DNA of 64,000 bases from Flagellimonas alvinocaridis (GCF_004916895.1 NZ_SNTZ01000005.1:62001-126000); one strand, 5' to 3'. Counted from the stretch's first letter, positions 49,958 to 60,927 are shown. Numbers and translations are program-made. The notes: generated from the letters alone by a model not told the origin.

Positions 49958-52255
49958 ATGAGCAAGGAAAAACAAAGACGGGAAGCACTATTATACCATG
50001 CTAAACCACAGCCTGGAAAAATAAAAATAGTGCCTACAAAGCCATATTCCACGCAACGAGATTTAGCACTGGCCTACTCCCCTGGAGTGGCAGAACCTTG
50101 TCTGGAAATAGAAAAGAACAAGGACGATGTATACAAATACACCGCCAAAGGAAATATTGTGGCCGTGATTTCCAATGGAACGGCCGTATTGGGGTTGGGC
50201 AACATAGGCCCAGAAGCATCAAAGCCCGTGATGGAAGGGAAAAGCCTTCTTTTCAAAATTTTTGCGGATATCGATGGGATTGATATTGAATTGGACACGG
50301 AGGATGTGGATAAATTCATTGAAACCGTAAAGACCATTGCCCCCACTTTTGGTGGCATCAACTTGGAAGATATTAAAGCACCAGAGGCGTTCGAAATAGA
50401 AAGACGTCTTAAGGAAGAATTGGATATTCCCGTAATGCATGATGATCAGCATGGTACTGCCATAATTTCTGCTGCAGCCTTGCTGAATGCCATTGAGTTG
50501 ACCAACAAGAAAATTGATAAAGTAAGAATTGTGGTCAGCGGTGCCGGTGCTGCCGCGGTTTCCTGTACAAAACTTTACAAAGCTTTTGGGGCCAGCGCCA
50601 AGAATATTGTTATGCTGGATAGTAAAGGGGTTATCCGGAGCGATAGGGGAAATTTAAGTGGGGAGAAACTGGAGTTTGCCACAGATCGCAAAATTGACAC
50701 ATTGGAAGAGGCCATGAAGGATGCGGATGTCTTTATTGGTCTATCCATTGCCAATATAGTGACTCCAAAAATGCTTAAATCCATGGCAAAGGACCCCATT
50801 GTTTTTGCCATGGCCAATCCAAATCCGGAGATCGCCTACGATTTGGCCTGCAAGACCCGAAAGGATGTTATCATGGCCACTGGGCGTTCCGACCATCCCA
50901 ATCAAGTGAACAATGTGCTTGGATTTCCTTTTATTTTTAGAGGGGCACTTGATGTACGCGCCACCAAAATCAATGAAGAAATGAAGATGGCCGCCGTGAG
51001 GGCTTTGGCCGATCTTACCCGTGAGCCTGTTCCCGAGCAGGTAAACATAGCATACGATGCCACACGTTTGGCCTTTGGAAAAGAATATATTATCCCGAAA
51101 CCTTTTGACCCAAGACTGATTACCACCATTCCTTTGGCTGTAGCCAAAGCGGCCATGGAAAGTGGGGTGGCCAAAGCACCTATTCAGGATTGGGACAGGT
51201 ATGAGGAAGAACTCTATCAAAGATCGGGCAACGATAACAAGGTGGTAAGACTACTTCATAATAGGGCCAAAGTAAACCCAAAGCGAATTGTTTTTGCTGA
51301 GGCTGAATTGTTGGATGTAATGAAAGCTGCCCAAATAGTTTATGAGGAAGGCATTGCAGAACCCATTCTATTGGGGCACAGGGAAACTATTGAAAACCTT
51401 AAAAAAGAACTCGATTTTGATGCCGAAGTGACTATTATTGATCCACGTTCCGATGAATCCAAGGAATTGCGGACCAAGTATGCCTTAAAGCTATGGGAAT
51501 CCAGAAAAAGAAAAGGGGAGACCAAGTATAGTGCACGGGTAAACATGGGCAAACGCAACTATTTTGGGGCCATGATGTTGCTTGAAGGGGATGCCGACGG
51601 TATGATTTCGGGATATTCAAGGTCATATCCAAGGGTGCTTCGACCTGTTTTTGAGGTTTTGGGAAGAGCCAAGGGGGTTAAAAATGCTTCCACAGTAAAT
51701 ATTATGATTACGGAAAGAGGGCCACTATTTTTGGCGGACACCTCCATCAATATAGATCCCAACGCAGAAGAACTGGCTGAAATAGCCCAAATGACTGCCA
51801 ATGTGGCCAGCACGTTTGGTTTTAGTCCGGTTATGGCCATGCTTTCCTACGCCAATTTTGGATCTTCAAACCACCCCAATGCCCAAAAGGTTAAGGAAGC
51901 GGTTCGGATTCTTCATGAAAAGAACCCTGATTTAGTGGTGGACGGGGAAATCCAAACCGATTTTGCATTGAGCCAAGAATTGTGTAACAATAATTTTCCG
52001 TTTTCCAAATTGTCCGGTAAAAAGGTGAACACACTTATTTTTCCCAATTTGGAATCGGCCAACATTACATATAAACTCCTCAAAGGGCTCAATAAGGCTG
52101 ACTCCATAGGACCTATTATGGTAGGATTGACGAGGGCAGCGCATATTCTTCAATTGGGCGCCAGTGTGGATGAGATGGTGAACATGACCGCTGTGGCCGT
52201 TATTGATGCCCAAGAACGTGAAAAGCGCAGAAAAATGAGGAGAGAATCTGAGTAG
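49958..52255 (+). CDS. maeB: NADP-dependent malic enzyme with C-terminal phosphotransacetylase-like domain
   Basis: The 765-residue protein has an N-terminal malic enzyme (about 1-430), with AYSPGVAEPCLEI, the metal-binding HDDQHGTAIISAAALLNA and VVSGAGAAAVSC Rossmann motif. A C-terminal domain like phosphotransacetylase (about 430-765) is joined, as in MaeB of many bacteria. It decarboxylates malate to pyruvate and makes NADPH; the C-terminal domain is regulatory (acetyl-CoA). The ruvA gene starts 40 bases after the stop. Confidence 0.94.
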   Translation: MSKEKQRREALLYHAKPQPGKIKIVPTKPYSTQRDLALAYSPGVAEPCLEIEKNKDDVYKYTAKGNIVAVISNGTAVLGLGNIGPEASKPVMEGKSLLFKIFADIDGIDIELDTEDVDKFIETVKTIAPTFGGINLEDIKAPEAFEIERRLKEELDIPVMHDDQHGTAIISAAALLNAIELTNKKIDKVRIVVSGAGAAAVSCTKLYKAFGASAKNIVMLDSKGVIRSDRGNLSGEKLEFATDRKIDTLEEAMKDADVFIGLSIANIVTPKMLKSMAKDPIVFAMANPNPEIAYDLACKTRKDVIMATGRSDHPNQVNNVLGFPFIFRGALDVRATKINEEMKMAAVRALADLTREPVPEQVNIAYDATRLAFGKEYIIPKPFDPRLITTIPLAVAKAAMESGVAKAPIQDWDRYEEELYQRSGNDNKVVRLLHNRAKVNPKRIVFAEAELLDVMKAAQIVYEEGIAEPILLGHRETIENLKKELDFDAEVTIIDPRSDESKELRTKYALKLWESRKRKGETKYSARVNMGKRNYFGAMMLLEGDADGMISGYSRSYPRVLRPVFEVLGRAKGVKNASTVNIMITERGPLFLADTSINIDPNAEELAEIAQMTANVASTFGFSPVMAMLSYANFGSSNHPNAQKVKEAVRILHEKNPDLVVDGEIQTDFALSQELCNNNFPFSKLSGKKVNTLIFPNLESANITYKLLKGLNKADSIGPIMVGLTRAAHILQLGASVDEMVNMTAVAVIDAQEREKRRKMRRESE

Positions 52256-52295
52256 TTTCTGAAATCTTAAAGTCTAATAATCCAACATACCAAAT

Positions 52296-52877
52296 ATGAT
52301 TACCCATTTAAGAGGAAAATTGGTAGAGAAGAACCCAACCTATGTAATTATTGAATGTAATGGCGTAGGATATTTTTTAAACATTTCGCTACATACATTT
52401 TCCTTATTGGGCGATGAGGAAAACATTCAGTTGTACACCCATCTTTTAATTAAAGAGGACTCTCATACTTTGTTTGGTTTTGTGGAACGATCGGAGCGTG
52501 AAATTTTCAGGTTATTGATTTCAGTTTCAGGCGTGGGGTCCAGTATTGCCAGGACCATGTTGTCCTCTCTTTCGCCCACAGAAGTCAGGGATGCCATTGC
52601 CAATGGGGATGTGCCTTCCATACAGGGTGTCAAGGGAATAGGGGCTAAGACGGCGCAACGCGTAATATTGGACCTGAAGGACAAAATTTTGAAAGTTTAC
52701 GATATGGGAGAAGTTTCCCTTCCATCAAACAATACAAGCAAAGAAGAAGCGTTATCTGCTTTAGAGGTTCTTGGTTTCACCAGAAAACAATCTGAAAAGG
52801 TTGTGGACAAGGTGTTGTCCGGAGATCCTTCACTAAGCGTTGAGAACACTATTAAACAGGCGCTGAAAAATTTGTAA
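52296..52877 (+). CDS. ruvA: Holliday junction DNA helicase RuvA
   Basis: The 193-residue protein binds Holliday junctions and loads RuvB. The OB-fold N-terminus (MITHLRGKLVEKNPTYVIIE), the helix-hairpin-helix region (LISVSGVGSSIARTMLSS, IQGVKGIGAKTAQRVILDL) and the C-terminal domain III (EEALSALEVLGFTRKQSEKVV) are all there. The sprA start is 5 bases after the stop. This ruvA-sprA link is a known flavobacterial order. Confidence 0.97.
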   Translation: MITHLRGKLVEKNPTYVIIECNGVGYFLNISLHTFSLLGDEENIQLYTHLLIKEDSHTLFGFVERSEREIFRLLISVSGVGSSIARTMLSSLSPTEVRDAIANGDVPSIQGVKGIGAKTAQRVILDLKDKILKVYDMGEVSLPSNNTSKEEALSALEVLGFTRKQSEKVVDKVLSGDPSLSVENTIKQALKNL

Positions 52878-52882
52878 CTAGT

Positions 52883-55800
52883 TTGAAAAGAGGGGCAAAA
52901 CCAATACTTAAACCATCCAGCTTTAAGTACATTTTTGTATTGATCTGTTTTTTGGCCGTCACTTCCCTGATGGGGCAGGAGGAGACCAATGAACAGGTTC
53001 AGGATTCTGTGCAGACAGGGGTAGACCTTGGTCGACTCATATTGGAGAATCCTGACAGCATTATTGCCAAATACACCTACGACCCCCAAACCGATCGCTA
53101 CATCTACACAGAAAGTATTGGTGATTTCAATATCAATTATCCTGTTATCCTTACCCCGGACCAGTATTATGAATTGGTTCGGAAAGAGCAGATGAGATCC
53201 TACTTCAAACAAAAGATTGATGCTTTTACCGGAAAAAAAGAGGGTAGTGAAGAGGCCCGAAAAAATTTGTTGCCCAACTTCTACGTGAACAGCAACTTTT
53301 TTGAATCTATTTTTGGAGGAAATACCATTGAGGTGATTCCCCAGGGATCCGTAGCCATGGATTTAGGGGTGTTGTGGCAAAAAAATGACAACCCGGCACT
53401 GTCGCCCCGTAACCGTACCAACTTATCTTTTGATTTTGACCAACGTATCAGTTTAAGTTTGTTGGGTAAGGTTGGGGAACGTCTTCAAGTAACCGCCAAT
53501 TATGATACTGAGGCAACTTTTGACTTTCAGAATCTGGTAAAGTTGGATTACACCCCAACTGAGGACGATATTCTTCGGAAAATTGAAATTGGTAATGTGA
53601 ATATGCCTCTGAACAGTTCTTTGATCACAGGTGCACAGAGCCTTTTTGGGGTAAAGACCCAATTGCAATTTGGAAAGACAACAGTGACGGCGGTTTTCTC
53701 GGAACAACGCTCTCAGAACAATACCGTTGTAGCCCAAGGAGGAGGAACATTAAATGAGTTTGCGCTTACTGCCTTGGATTATGATGAGGACAAGCACTTT
53801 TTCTTGGCCCAATATTTTAGGGACAATTACGATAGGGCATTGCAAGATTACCCGTTTATCCGAAGCCAAGTCCAAATTACCCGATTGGAGGTATGGGTTA
53901 CCAACCGGAACCAGCAGACGCTGAACGTTAGGAATGTGGTCGCCATTCAAGATTTGGGAGAATCGGAATTAGGTAAAGATGGCAGGGAAAAAACACGGAT
54001 AGGAATAGCTGGTGGTGACCCAGCAGGATTTTTCAATAATTTGGGGAATGACGTGTATCCGCAAAACGGGGTCAATGATTTTGACCCTGCTTTAATTGGA
54101 AATGGAGGGGCCCTCACCCCATCCATACGTGACATTGCAACTGTGGAAGCTGGGTTCAATGTTCCGGGATATCAGGTTAACCAAGGATTTGACTACGCTA
54201 TCTTGGAAAATGCCCGAAAATTGGAACAAGGAAGGGATTATCAGTTTAACTCGCAATTGGGATATATCTCCTTGAATCAACGTATAAGTAACGATGAGGT
54301 TTTAGGGGTGGCTTTTCAATACACCGTGAATGGTCAAGTCTATCAAGTAGGTGAATTTGCCAATGGTGGAGTGGATGCCACAACCGTTTCAGGAGGAGTG
54401 AATCCTATCATAGAAAATAATACTCTGATTCTAAAATTGTTGAAGAGCAACATCACCAATGTAGAGGACCCCATTTGGGATTTGATGATGAAGAATATTT
54501 ATTCTACCGGAGCTTTTCAATTGGATCAAGAGGATTTTAAGCTCAACATTCTCTATTCAGACCCTACACCTCGAAACTACATTACCCCAATTAATCCAAA
54601 TATTGGCTGGCCGGAAGGGCTGGAAGATCGTATTTTGATCAATGTATTCAATCTGGACCGATTAAATGTGTACAACGACATTCAACCTGGAGGGGATGGA
54701 TTCTTTGACTACGTGCCAGGTATTACAGTTGACCCACAATCAGGACGCATCATCTTTACCAAGGTAGAGCCTTTTGGAGAATATCTCTTTGATGAACTGG
54801 GTGGTGGTACATACGATGTTGACAATGACCAAGGGTATAACGACAATCAAAAACGCTATGTGTTCCGTAACATGTATGCTAAGACCAAGGCAGCATCCTT
54901 GCAGGACGCGGAAAAGAACCGTTTTCAAATAAAGGGACGCTACAAATCGCAAGGGAACAATGGTATTCCCATTGGAGCTTTTAACGTGCCCAGAGGTTCG
55001 GTACGGGTAACGGCAGGTGGTCGTCAGCTTCAGGAAGGAATAGACTATACGGTAAATTATCAAGCAGGTACGGTTCAAATTTTGGACCCTAGTTTGGCAG
55101 CATCCAATACACCCATTAATATCTCTGTTGAAAACAATGCCGTTTTCGGACAGCAGACCCGAAGATTTGCCGGGGTGAACGTGGAGCATCAATTCAATGA
55201 AAATTTTGTGTTGGGCGGAACACTTCTCAACCTAAATGAACGACCGCTTACACAAAAATCAAACTATGGGGTGGAACCCGTGAACAATACGATTTTTGGA
55301 CTGAACGGAAATTTCAGTACAGAGATTCCGTTCTTGACCCGATTGGCCAATAAATTGCCCAATATAGATACCGATGTGCCCTCCAACCTGTCTTTGCGTG
55401 GTGAAATTGCCTTCTTGAAGCCCAATTCACCCAAGAATGCAGATTTCCAGGGAGAAACCACGACCTATTTGGATGATTTTGAAGGAGCACAGGCTTTGAT
55501 AGACATTCGTTCCTCTTTGGGATGGACGCTTGCAAGTCCGCCAGTCGAATTCATTCAGGACAGAACCGATATCGATGTGGGACATGAGCGTGCCAAGATG
55601 GCTTGGTATACGATAGATCCTATTTTTTACACCAATCAGAGACCGTCTGGGTTATCGGACAATGATATTTCCCTGAACTCTACTCGTAGGGTATTCATTG
55701 ATGAAGTCTTTACCGAGACCGATATTGCCCAAGGGCAGACCCAGGTACAAAGTACCTTGGATATTGTGTACTATCCCAATCAAAAAGGACCGTACAATGC

Positions 55801-58800
55801 CAATCCAAGTTTTGAAACCGAACAACCAGAAGATAAGTGGGCGGGTATTATGCGTCCATTGAGCAGCACCAATTTTGAACAATCCAATGTGGAGTTTGTC
55901 CAGTTTTGGGTGTTGGACCCTTATGTGGATGGCGAAACAGTTGGGTCCAATTCCGGGGAACTCGTACTGAACTTGGGGAATATTTCGGAAGACATTCTCC
56001 GTGACGGCCGTAAACAATACGAGAATGGATTGCCTGCCAGCACCAATAACGAAGTGCCTAGACCTACTATTTGGGGGCAAGTGCCATCTACTCAATCTTT
56101 GGTGTATGCTTTTGATGCCGATGAGGGAAACCGAACCGCCCAGGATGTTGGTCTGGATGGTTTGGACGATGCTGCCGAACAGGCAATCTACAATGGTCCA
56201 GCCGAAGATCCTGCCTTGGACAACTATCAATATTATTTAAACCGCGATGGAAGTATATTGGAGCGCTATCTTGATTTCAACAATACGCAAGGGAACTCTC
56301 CAGTAGCTGTGACCAATACCAATAGAGGGTCTACCACCTTGCCCGATGTGGAGGATATTGATCGCGATTTGACCATGAATACGGTAAACAGTTATTATGA
56401 GTACCGAATCCAAATCAAGCCTAACACCACCATCAATGATAAATATGTTACGGATATCAGGGAAGGACAGACCCCAACGCTACCCAATGGGACCCAATTG
56501 AACCGTAGGTGGATACAATATAAAATTCCATTGAGTGATTTTACCGATGCGGTGGGAGGCATCACCGATTTTAGATCCATCAGTTTTATGCGGATGTATC
56601 TTACAGGCTTTTCAGACGATGTGGTCATGCGTTTTGCTACCTTGGACTTGGTCCGTGGCGATTGGCGTACCTATACCCGTTCCTTGCAACCTGAAGAAGT
56701 GGACAACGACCCATCCGATGACGGTACCGTAACCGACGTGAACACGGTCAATATAGAAGAAAACTTTGGTCGTCAACCTATTCCTTATGTATTGCCTCCA
56801 GGAGTGGTTAGAGAGCAGTTGAACAACAACAACACCATTATCCGCCAAAATGAGCAATCCTTATCCTTTGTTGTGGAGAATTTGGAATCTGAGGATTCCC
56901 GAGGCGTCTTTAAAAATGTAAATGTGGATGTACGCCAGTATGAACGTATAAAAATGTTCATGCACGCCGAGAAGATCATGAACGGGGATTATTCGGATAG
57001 TGATACCCCATTGGTAGGTTTTCTTCGGATTGGAACCGATTTTTCAGAAAACTTTTATCAGGTGGAACTCCCGTTGCAGTTTACACCTTTTAATGTAACC
57101 TCTGCTGAAGAGATTTGGCCCGATGTAAACCAAATAGACATCGCTCTGGACGATTTGAACAAGGTGAAATCAAAAGGGATAGCGGAACAGACCTTGGACC
57201 AAATCAATTATTATGAGATTGTGGATGGCGAAGCCATTCCGGTGGATGAGTTTGCGCCACGTACGTTGGGCAGGGTGCGGATTGGTATTCGCGGTAACCC
57301 ATCTTTAGGAAGTATCCGAGGGATGATGGTAGGTATAAAGAATATTGACGACCTTCCAGCAAGGGGCGAGGTATGGTTCAATGAACTGCGTCTTGTTGGT
57401 TTGGACAATAAAGGGGGATGGGCCGCCATTGTGGCCATGGACGCCAATATGGCCGATTTTGCCAATATTTCCGTGACCGGGAGCAAGAGTACCTCCGGTT
57501 TTGGGTCCATAGACCAAATGCCCAATGAACGTTCCAGGGAAGATGCGGTTTCCTATGACATGGTCACCAATGTAAATGCCGGACAACTGTTGCCCAAAAA
57601 GTGGAACCTTCAAATCCCGTTCAATTATGGGATTTCAGAAACCTTGATTACCCCTGAGTTTGATCCCGTTTATGACGATTTAAAATTGGATGACCGTATC
57701 TCAGCGGCAGCTACGCCAGAGGATGCAGAGACCATACAGGAACAGGCAGAAGATTATACCAAGCGAACCAGTTTCAACTTGATCGGGGTTAGAAAAAATA
57801 GGGGAGAAGAAGCCGAAGAGAACTTTTTCGATATAGAAAACTTTACATTCAATTATTCCTATAACGAGACCAGCCACCGGGATTTTGAGATAGCCGATCT
57901 AAAAGATCAGAACGTGAACACCGGCTTTGTGTATAATCACAATTTTAAACCGGCTCCCGTTGCACCATTTGCCAAGAAGGATTCCCTGTTCACGGGAAGA
58001 TATTGGAAATGGCTCAAGGATTTAAACCTGAATGTACTGCCCACCAGTATGTCTGTAAATGCCAATATCAACCGTGCATTTAACCAACAAAGGTTTAGGG
58101 ATGTATTGGAACCTGGCGTGGATGCGTTGGAACTTCCCCTTTTGCAACAAAGAAACTATCTGTTCAATTGGCAGTATGCGCTTAACTATAGCATCACCAA
58201 GTCTTTACGGTTGAATTTAACGGCTTCCAATAACAATATTGTTCGGAACTATTTCAATGTGGATGATGATGCCGACTCTGGAATCAACGAAGCGTTGGAT
58301 TTGTGGGATGGCTTTTTCGACATTGGGGAGCCCAATCGACATGCCCAGCAGATGCAGCTGAATTATGAATTGCCATTTAGTAAGTTCCCATTCTTGGATT
58401 TTATCAACGCCCAATACACCTACACCAGTAATTTTGATTGGCAACGGGGAGGGGATGCACTCAATGAGGTGGCCGGTCAGGATATCAACACTGTACAGAA
58501 TGCCAGTACCCATAACCTAACAGGTAATCTCACCATGCAACGTTTCTACGATTTCTTGGGGTTGAAGAAACGTAGTGGCAAGGTGACTGCATCCCAAGCT
58601 GCTGTGCGCAGGGACAAGGCGGGCAATCCTGCCAACGACTCTGACGGGGATACACCAAAGAAAACAAGCAAAGGCTTCAATACTATGGTCGATATTCTAA
58701 CCATGGTGAAGCGCATCAATATTAATTACACCGAGAACAGGGGTAAAGTATTGCCTGGATATACCCAAAGTATTGGTTTTATAGGCACAGCTAGACCTTC

Positions 58801-60040
58801 CATTGGATTTGTGTTTGGTAGTCAGGCTGATGTGCGTTTTGAAGCGGCTCGAAAAGGTTGGTTAACCACCTTTCAAGAGTTCAATTCCCAGTTCATGCAG
58901 AACTCCACCAAGCAATTGAACATTACCGCAACGGCCCAGCCCACACAGGATTTGACCATTGATATTACTGCGGACAGACAGATTTCAAATAGCTATCAAG
59001 AAACCTTTAGGATAAATGAACTTGGAGGAGGGCAGTTTGAATATGAAACCCTATTGGGCAATAATTACGGAAACTTCAGTATTTCTACCGTAATGATCGG
59101 TACGATATTCAGCAAGAGCGATGAGTTTGATTCCGAAACTTTTGAACAGTTCAAACAGAATAGGATCACCATAGCCAATCGGTTGGTTTCAGATCGTGGC
59201 CAAACCCCGGGAACTTTGGATGATGACGGCTTCCCAGAGCGTTATGGCAAGACACAACAAGAAGTATTGCTCCCGGCTTTCTTTGCGGCATATACAGGAC
59301 AGGATGTAAACCGGGTAAATTTGGATGCATTCCGACAGATACCCATTCCCAACTGGAACATCAAGTATACGGGATTGATGAAGAACCGTTGGTTTAGGAA
59401 GAAGTTCAAGCGTTTTTCTTTGAGTCATGGGTACCGTGCGGCCTATAGTATCAATTCCTTCCAGACCAATTTAACGCGGGAACAATTGATTAACGACGGT
59501 ATGGACCCCATAGATACGGAGACAGGGGATTTTCTGCCGGAAAACATCATCAACAATGTGGTTTTGACGGATCAGTTCAACCCTCTGATGCGTGTGGATT
59601 TTGAAATGCAGAATTCCTTTAGCTTTTTGGCTGAGGTACGTACAGATAGGACTCTTTCATTGAGTTTTGACAATAATCTGCTCACGGAGATCAATGGTAA
59701 GGAATATACTTTGGGATTGGGATATCGTTTTAAAGACGTACAAATGGTAACCAATATTGGTGGTGAACGTACCCGACTCAAAGGAGATCTAAACCTTAAG
59801 GCTGATTTATCCCTTAGGGATAATTTGACCATCATCCGTAATTTGGATATCGATAACAACCAGATTACTTCGGGTCAAAATCTGATGTCTATTAAGTTCA
59901 CGGCGGATTATGCCTTGAGCAAGAACTTCAATGCACTTTTCTTCTACGACCATTCCTTCTCAAAATTTGCGGTTTCAACGGCTTTCCCACAAACCACGAT
60001 CAATACAGGATTTACACTGCGCTATAACTTTGGCAACTAG
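52883..60040 (+). CDS. sprA: T9SS outer-membrane translocon SprA (gliding motility/secretion)
   Basis: The 2385-residue protein is the giant 36-strand beta-barrel through which type IX secretion substrates leave the cell, needed for gliding and for adhesin and enzyme export. The length is close to F. johnsoniae SprA. A signal peptide is seen at IFVLICFLAVTSLMGQ. Repeated aromatic beta-hairpins and a terminal strand TTINTGFTLRYNFGN mark the barrel. The family pattern DDFEGAQALIDIRSSLGWTLAS occurs in the middle. The start codon is TTG, five bases after the ruvA stop, with no earlier in-frame ATG available; the first ATG falls within the signal peptide. Other T9SS genes are not in this window. 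Confidence 0.96.
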   Translation: MKRGAKPILKPSSFKYIFVLICFLAVTSLMGQEETNEQVQDSVQTGVDLGRLILENPDSIIAKYTYDPQTDRYIYTESIGDFNINYPVILTPDQYYELVRKEQMRSYFKQKIDAFTGKKEGSEEARKNLLPNFYVNSNFFESIFGGNTIEVIPQGSVAMDLGVLWQKNDNPALSPRNRTNLSFDFDQRISLSLLGKVGERLQVTANYDTEATFDFQNLVKLDYTPTEDDILRKIEIGNVNMPLNSSLITGAQSLFGVKTQLQFGKTTVTAVFSEQRSQNNTVVAQGGGTLNEFALTALDYDEDKHFFLAQYFRDNYDRALQDYPFIRSQVQITRLEVWVTNRNQQTLNVRNVVAIQDLGESELGKDGREKTRIGIAGGDPAGFFNNLGNDVYPQNGVNDFDPALIGNGGALTPSIRDIATVEAGFNVPGYQVNQGFDYAILENARKLEQGRDYQFNSQLGYISLNQRISNDEVLGVAFQYTVNGQVYQVGEFANGGVDATTVSGGVNPIIENNTLILKLLKSNITNVEDPIWDLMMKNIYSTGAFQLDQEDFKLNILYSDPTPRNYITPINPNIGWPEGLEDRILINVFNLDRLNVYNDIQPGGDGFFDYVPGITVDPQSGRIIFTKVEPFGEYLFDELGGGTYDVDNDQGYNDNQKRYVFRNMYAKTKAASLQDAEKNRFQIKGRYKSQGNNGIPIGAFNVPRGSVRVTAGGRQLQEGIDYTVNYQAGTVQILDPSLAASNTPINISVENNAVFGQQTRRFAGVNVEHQFNENFVLGGTLLNLNERPLTQKSNYGVEPVNNTIFGLNGNFSTEIPFLTRLANKLPNIDTDVPSNLSLRGEIAFLKPNSPKNADFQGETTTYLDDFEGAQALIDIRSSLGWTLASPPVEFIQDRTDIDVGHERAKMAWYTIDPIFYTNQRPSGLSDNDISLNSTRRVFIDEVFTETDIAQGQTQVQSTLDIVYYPNQKGPYNANPSFETEQPEDKWAGIMRPLSSTNFEQSNVEFVQFWVLDPYVDGETVGSNSGELVLNLGNISEDILRDGRKQYENGLPASTNNEVPRPTIWGQVPSTQSLVYAFDADEGNRTAQDVGLDGLDDAAEQAIYNGPAEDPALDNYQYYLNRDGSILERYLDFNNTQGNSPVAVTNTNRGSTTLPDVEDIDRDLTMNTVNSYYEYRIQIKPNTTINDKYVTDIREGQTPTLPNGTQLNRRWIQYKIPLSDFTDAVGGITDFRSISFMRMYLTGFSDDVVMRFATLDLVRGDWRTYTRSLQPEEVDNDPSDDGTVTDVNTVNIEENFGRQPIPYVLPPGVVREQLNNNNTIIRQNEQSLSFVVENLESEDSRGVFKNVNVDVRQYERIKMFMHAEKIMNGDYSDSDTPLVGFLRIGTDFSENFYQVELPLQFTPFNVTSAEEIWPDVNQIDIALDDLNKVKSKGIAEQTLDQINYYEIVDGEAIPVDEFAPRTLGRVRIGIRGNPSLGSIRGMMVGIKNIDDLPARGEVWFNELRLVGLDNKGGWAAIVAMDANMADFANISVTGSKSTSGFGSIDQMPNERSREDAVSYDMVTNVNAGQLLPKKWNLQIPFNYGISETLITPEFDPVYDDLKLDDRISAAATPEDAETIQEQAEDYTKRTSFNLIGVRKNRGEEAEENFFDIENFTFNYSYNETSHRDFEIADLKDQNVNTGFVYNHNFKPAPVAPFAKKDSLFTGRYWKWLKDLNLNVLPTSMSVNANINRAFNQQRFRDVLEPGVDALELPLLQQRNYLFNWQYALNYSITKSLRLNLTASNNNIVRNYFNVDDDADSGINEALDLWDGFFDIGEPNRHAQQMQLNYELPFSKFPFLDFINAQYTYTSNFDWQRGGDALNEVAGQDINTVQNASTHNLTGNLTMQRFYDFLGLKKRSGKVTASQAAVRRDKAGNPANDSDGDTPKKTSKGFNTMVDILTMVKRININYTENRGKVLPGYTQSIGFIGTARPSIGFVFGSQADVRFEAARKGWLTTFQEFNSQFMQNSTKQLNITATAQPTQDLTIDITADRQISNSYQETFRINELGGGQFEYETLLGNNYGNFSISTVMIGTIFSKSDEFDSETFEQFKQNRITIANRLVSDRGQTPGTLDDDGFPERYGKTQQEVLLPAFFAAYTGQDVNRVNLDAFRQIPIPNWNIKYTGLMKNRWFRKKFKRFSLSHGYRAAYSINSFQTNLTREQLINDGMDPIDTETGDFLPENIINNVVLTDQFNPLMRVDFEMQNSFSFLAEVRTDRTLSLSFDNNLLTEINGKEYTLGLGYRFKDVQMVTNIGGERTRLKGDLNLKADLSLRDNLTIIRNLDIDNNQITSGQNLMSIKFTADYALSKNFNALFFYDHSFSKFAVSTAFPQTTINTGFTLRYNFGN

Positions 60041-60085
60041 GATTGGTGGGAATGGCTAAATTCTTGAATTTTGTTGCAAGGATTG

Positions 60086-60117
60086 TTTGAAAACCTATTT
60101 ACAATCTGTTACATTTG
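60086..60117 (+). promoter_or_regulatory. Promoter of gcvH
   Basis: TTTG (60086-60089) and TACATTTG (60110-60117) are spaced by 20 bases, a full match to the Bacteroidota consensus. Transcription would start near 60124, leaving a 23-base leader before the ATG at 60147. Confidence 0.78.
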
Positions 60118-60146
60118 TCCATCGACTAATTCAAACATATAATACG

Positions 60147-60527
60147 ATGAACATACCTTCAGAACTAAAGTATACCAAAGATCACGAATGGGTCAAAATA
60201 GATGGCGACATTGCAACCGTTGGGATTACGGATTTTGCCCAAAGTGAGTTGGGGGATATAGTGTATGTTGAAGTGGAGACCCTGGATGAGACCTTGGATA
60301 AGGATGAGGTTTTTGGCTCGGTTGAAGCGGTAAAAACTGTTTCGGACCTTTTCTTGCCGTTAAGTGGTGAAATTATTGAGTTTAATGAAGCTTTGGAAGA
60401 TGAACCGGAAAAAGTAAACTCCGATCCATACGGGGAAGGATGGATGATCAAAATAAAGATTAGCGATGCCTCTGAGACAGATGCCCTCATGAGTGCTGAT
60501 GATTACAAGGCATTGGTGGGTGCTTAA
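60147..60527 (+). CDS. gcvH: Glycine cleavage system protein H
   Basis: The 126-residue lipoyl carrier shuttles the methylamine group of glycine. The lipoylated residue is Lys63 in [12 protein letters not shown]. The start [20 protein letters not shown] fits the family at the ATG 60147, which also sits at the right distance from a strong promoter. Its gene follows sprA, a conserved order in flavobacteria. The VanZ gene overlaps its end. Confidence 0.96.
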   Translation: MNIPSELKYTKDHEWVKIDGDIATVGITDFAQSELGDIVYVEVETLDETLDKDEVFGSVEAVKTVSDLFLPLSGEIIEFNEALEDEPEKVNSDPYGEGWMIKIKISDASETDALMSADDYKALVGA

Positions 60528-60927
60528 AAAGAATACCTATACCATACTGTTCATAAGCTGGGTACTGATTATAACCGTACTCAGCTTATTTTCGTTTTCA
60601 GAAGTGGATTTGGATACCGGAAAGCTGAACATTCCGTATGCAGATAAGATAACGCACTTTATTTTTTACTTGGTTTTTGGAATATTGGGATGTTTTTTTG
60701 TTAGGGAGAGGACAAAGGGCCAAGCTGAATTGACGAAGACAAGTTGGTTTATGTTGGTTGGGGCAATAGTATATGGCATATTTATTGAGGCATTACAATA
60801 TACAATGACCACTGATAGAATGGCCGAATTTGGTGATGTTTTGGCAAATACTTTTGGGGCTTTTGTAGGAATTGGCCTAGTTAGATGGTATTTTTCCAAG
60901 AAAAGGCCGTTAAAATGGAAATTTTAA
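60520..60927 (+). CDS. VanZ-family membrane protein
   Basis: The 135-residue protein has four membrane helices with the VanZ pattern: [21 protein letters not shown], then [34 protein letters not shown]. VanZ-type proteins have been linked to glycopeptide (teicoplanin) resistance in Gram-positive bacteria, but in Bacteroidota the role is unknown. The GTG at 60520 overlaps the gcvH stop by eight bases (frame +1), suggesting translational coupling. A longer GTG start at 60493 would begin inside gcvH. Confidence 0.86.
   Translation: MLKKNTYTILFISWVLIITVLSLFSFSEVDLDTGKLNIPYADKITHFIFYLVFGILGCFFVRERTKGQAELTKTSWFMLVGAIVYGIFIEALQYTMTTDRMAEFGDVLANTFGAFVGIGLVRWYFSKKRPLKWKF

Noticed and set aside
52883..60040. 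Several 60-190-codon open frames on the opposite strand of sprA, and similar ones opposite polA, nusA-infB and the act genes
   Set aside because: They overlap well-supported conserved genes, have low-complexity or frame-shadow composition and lack recognisable domains.
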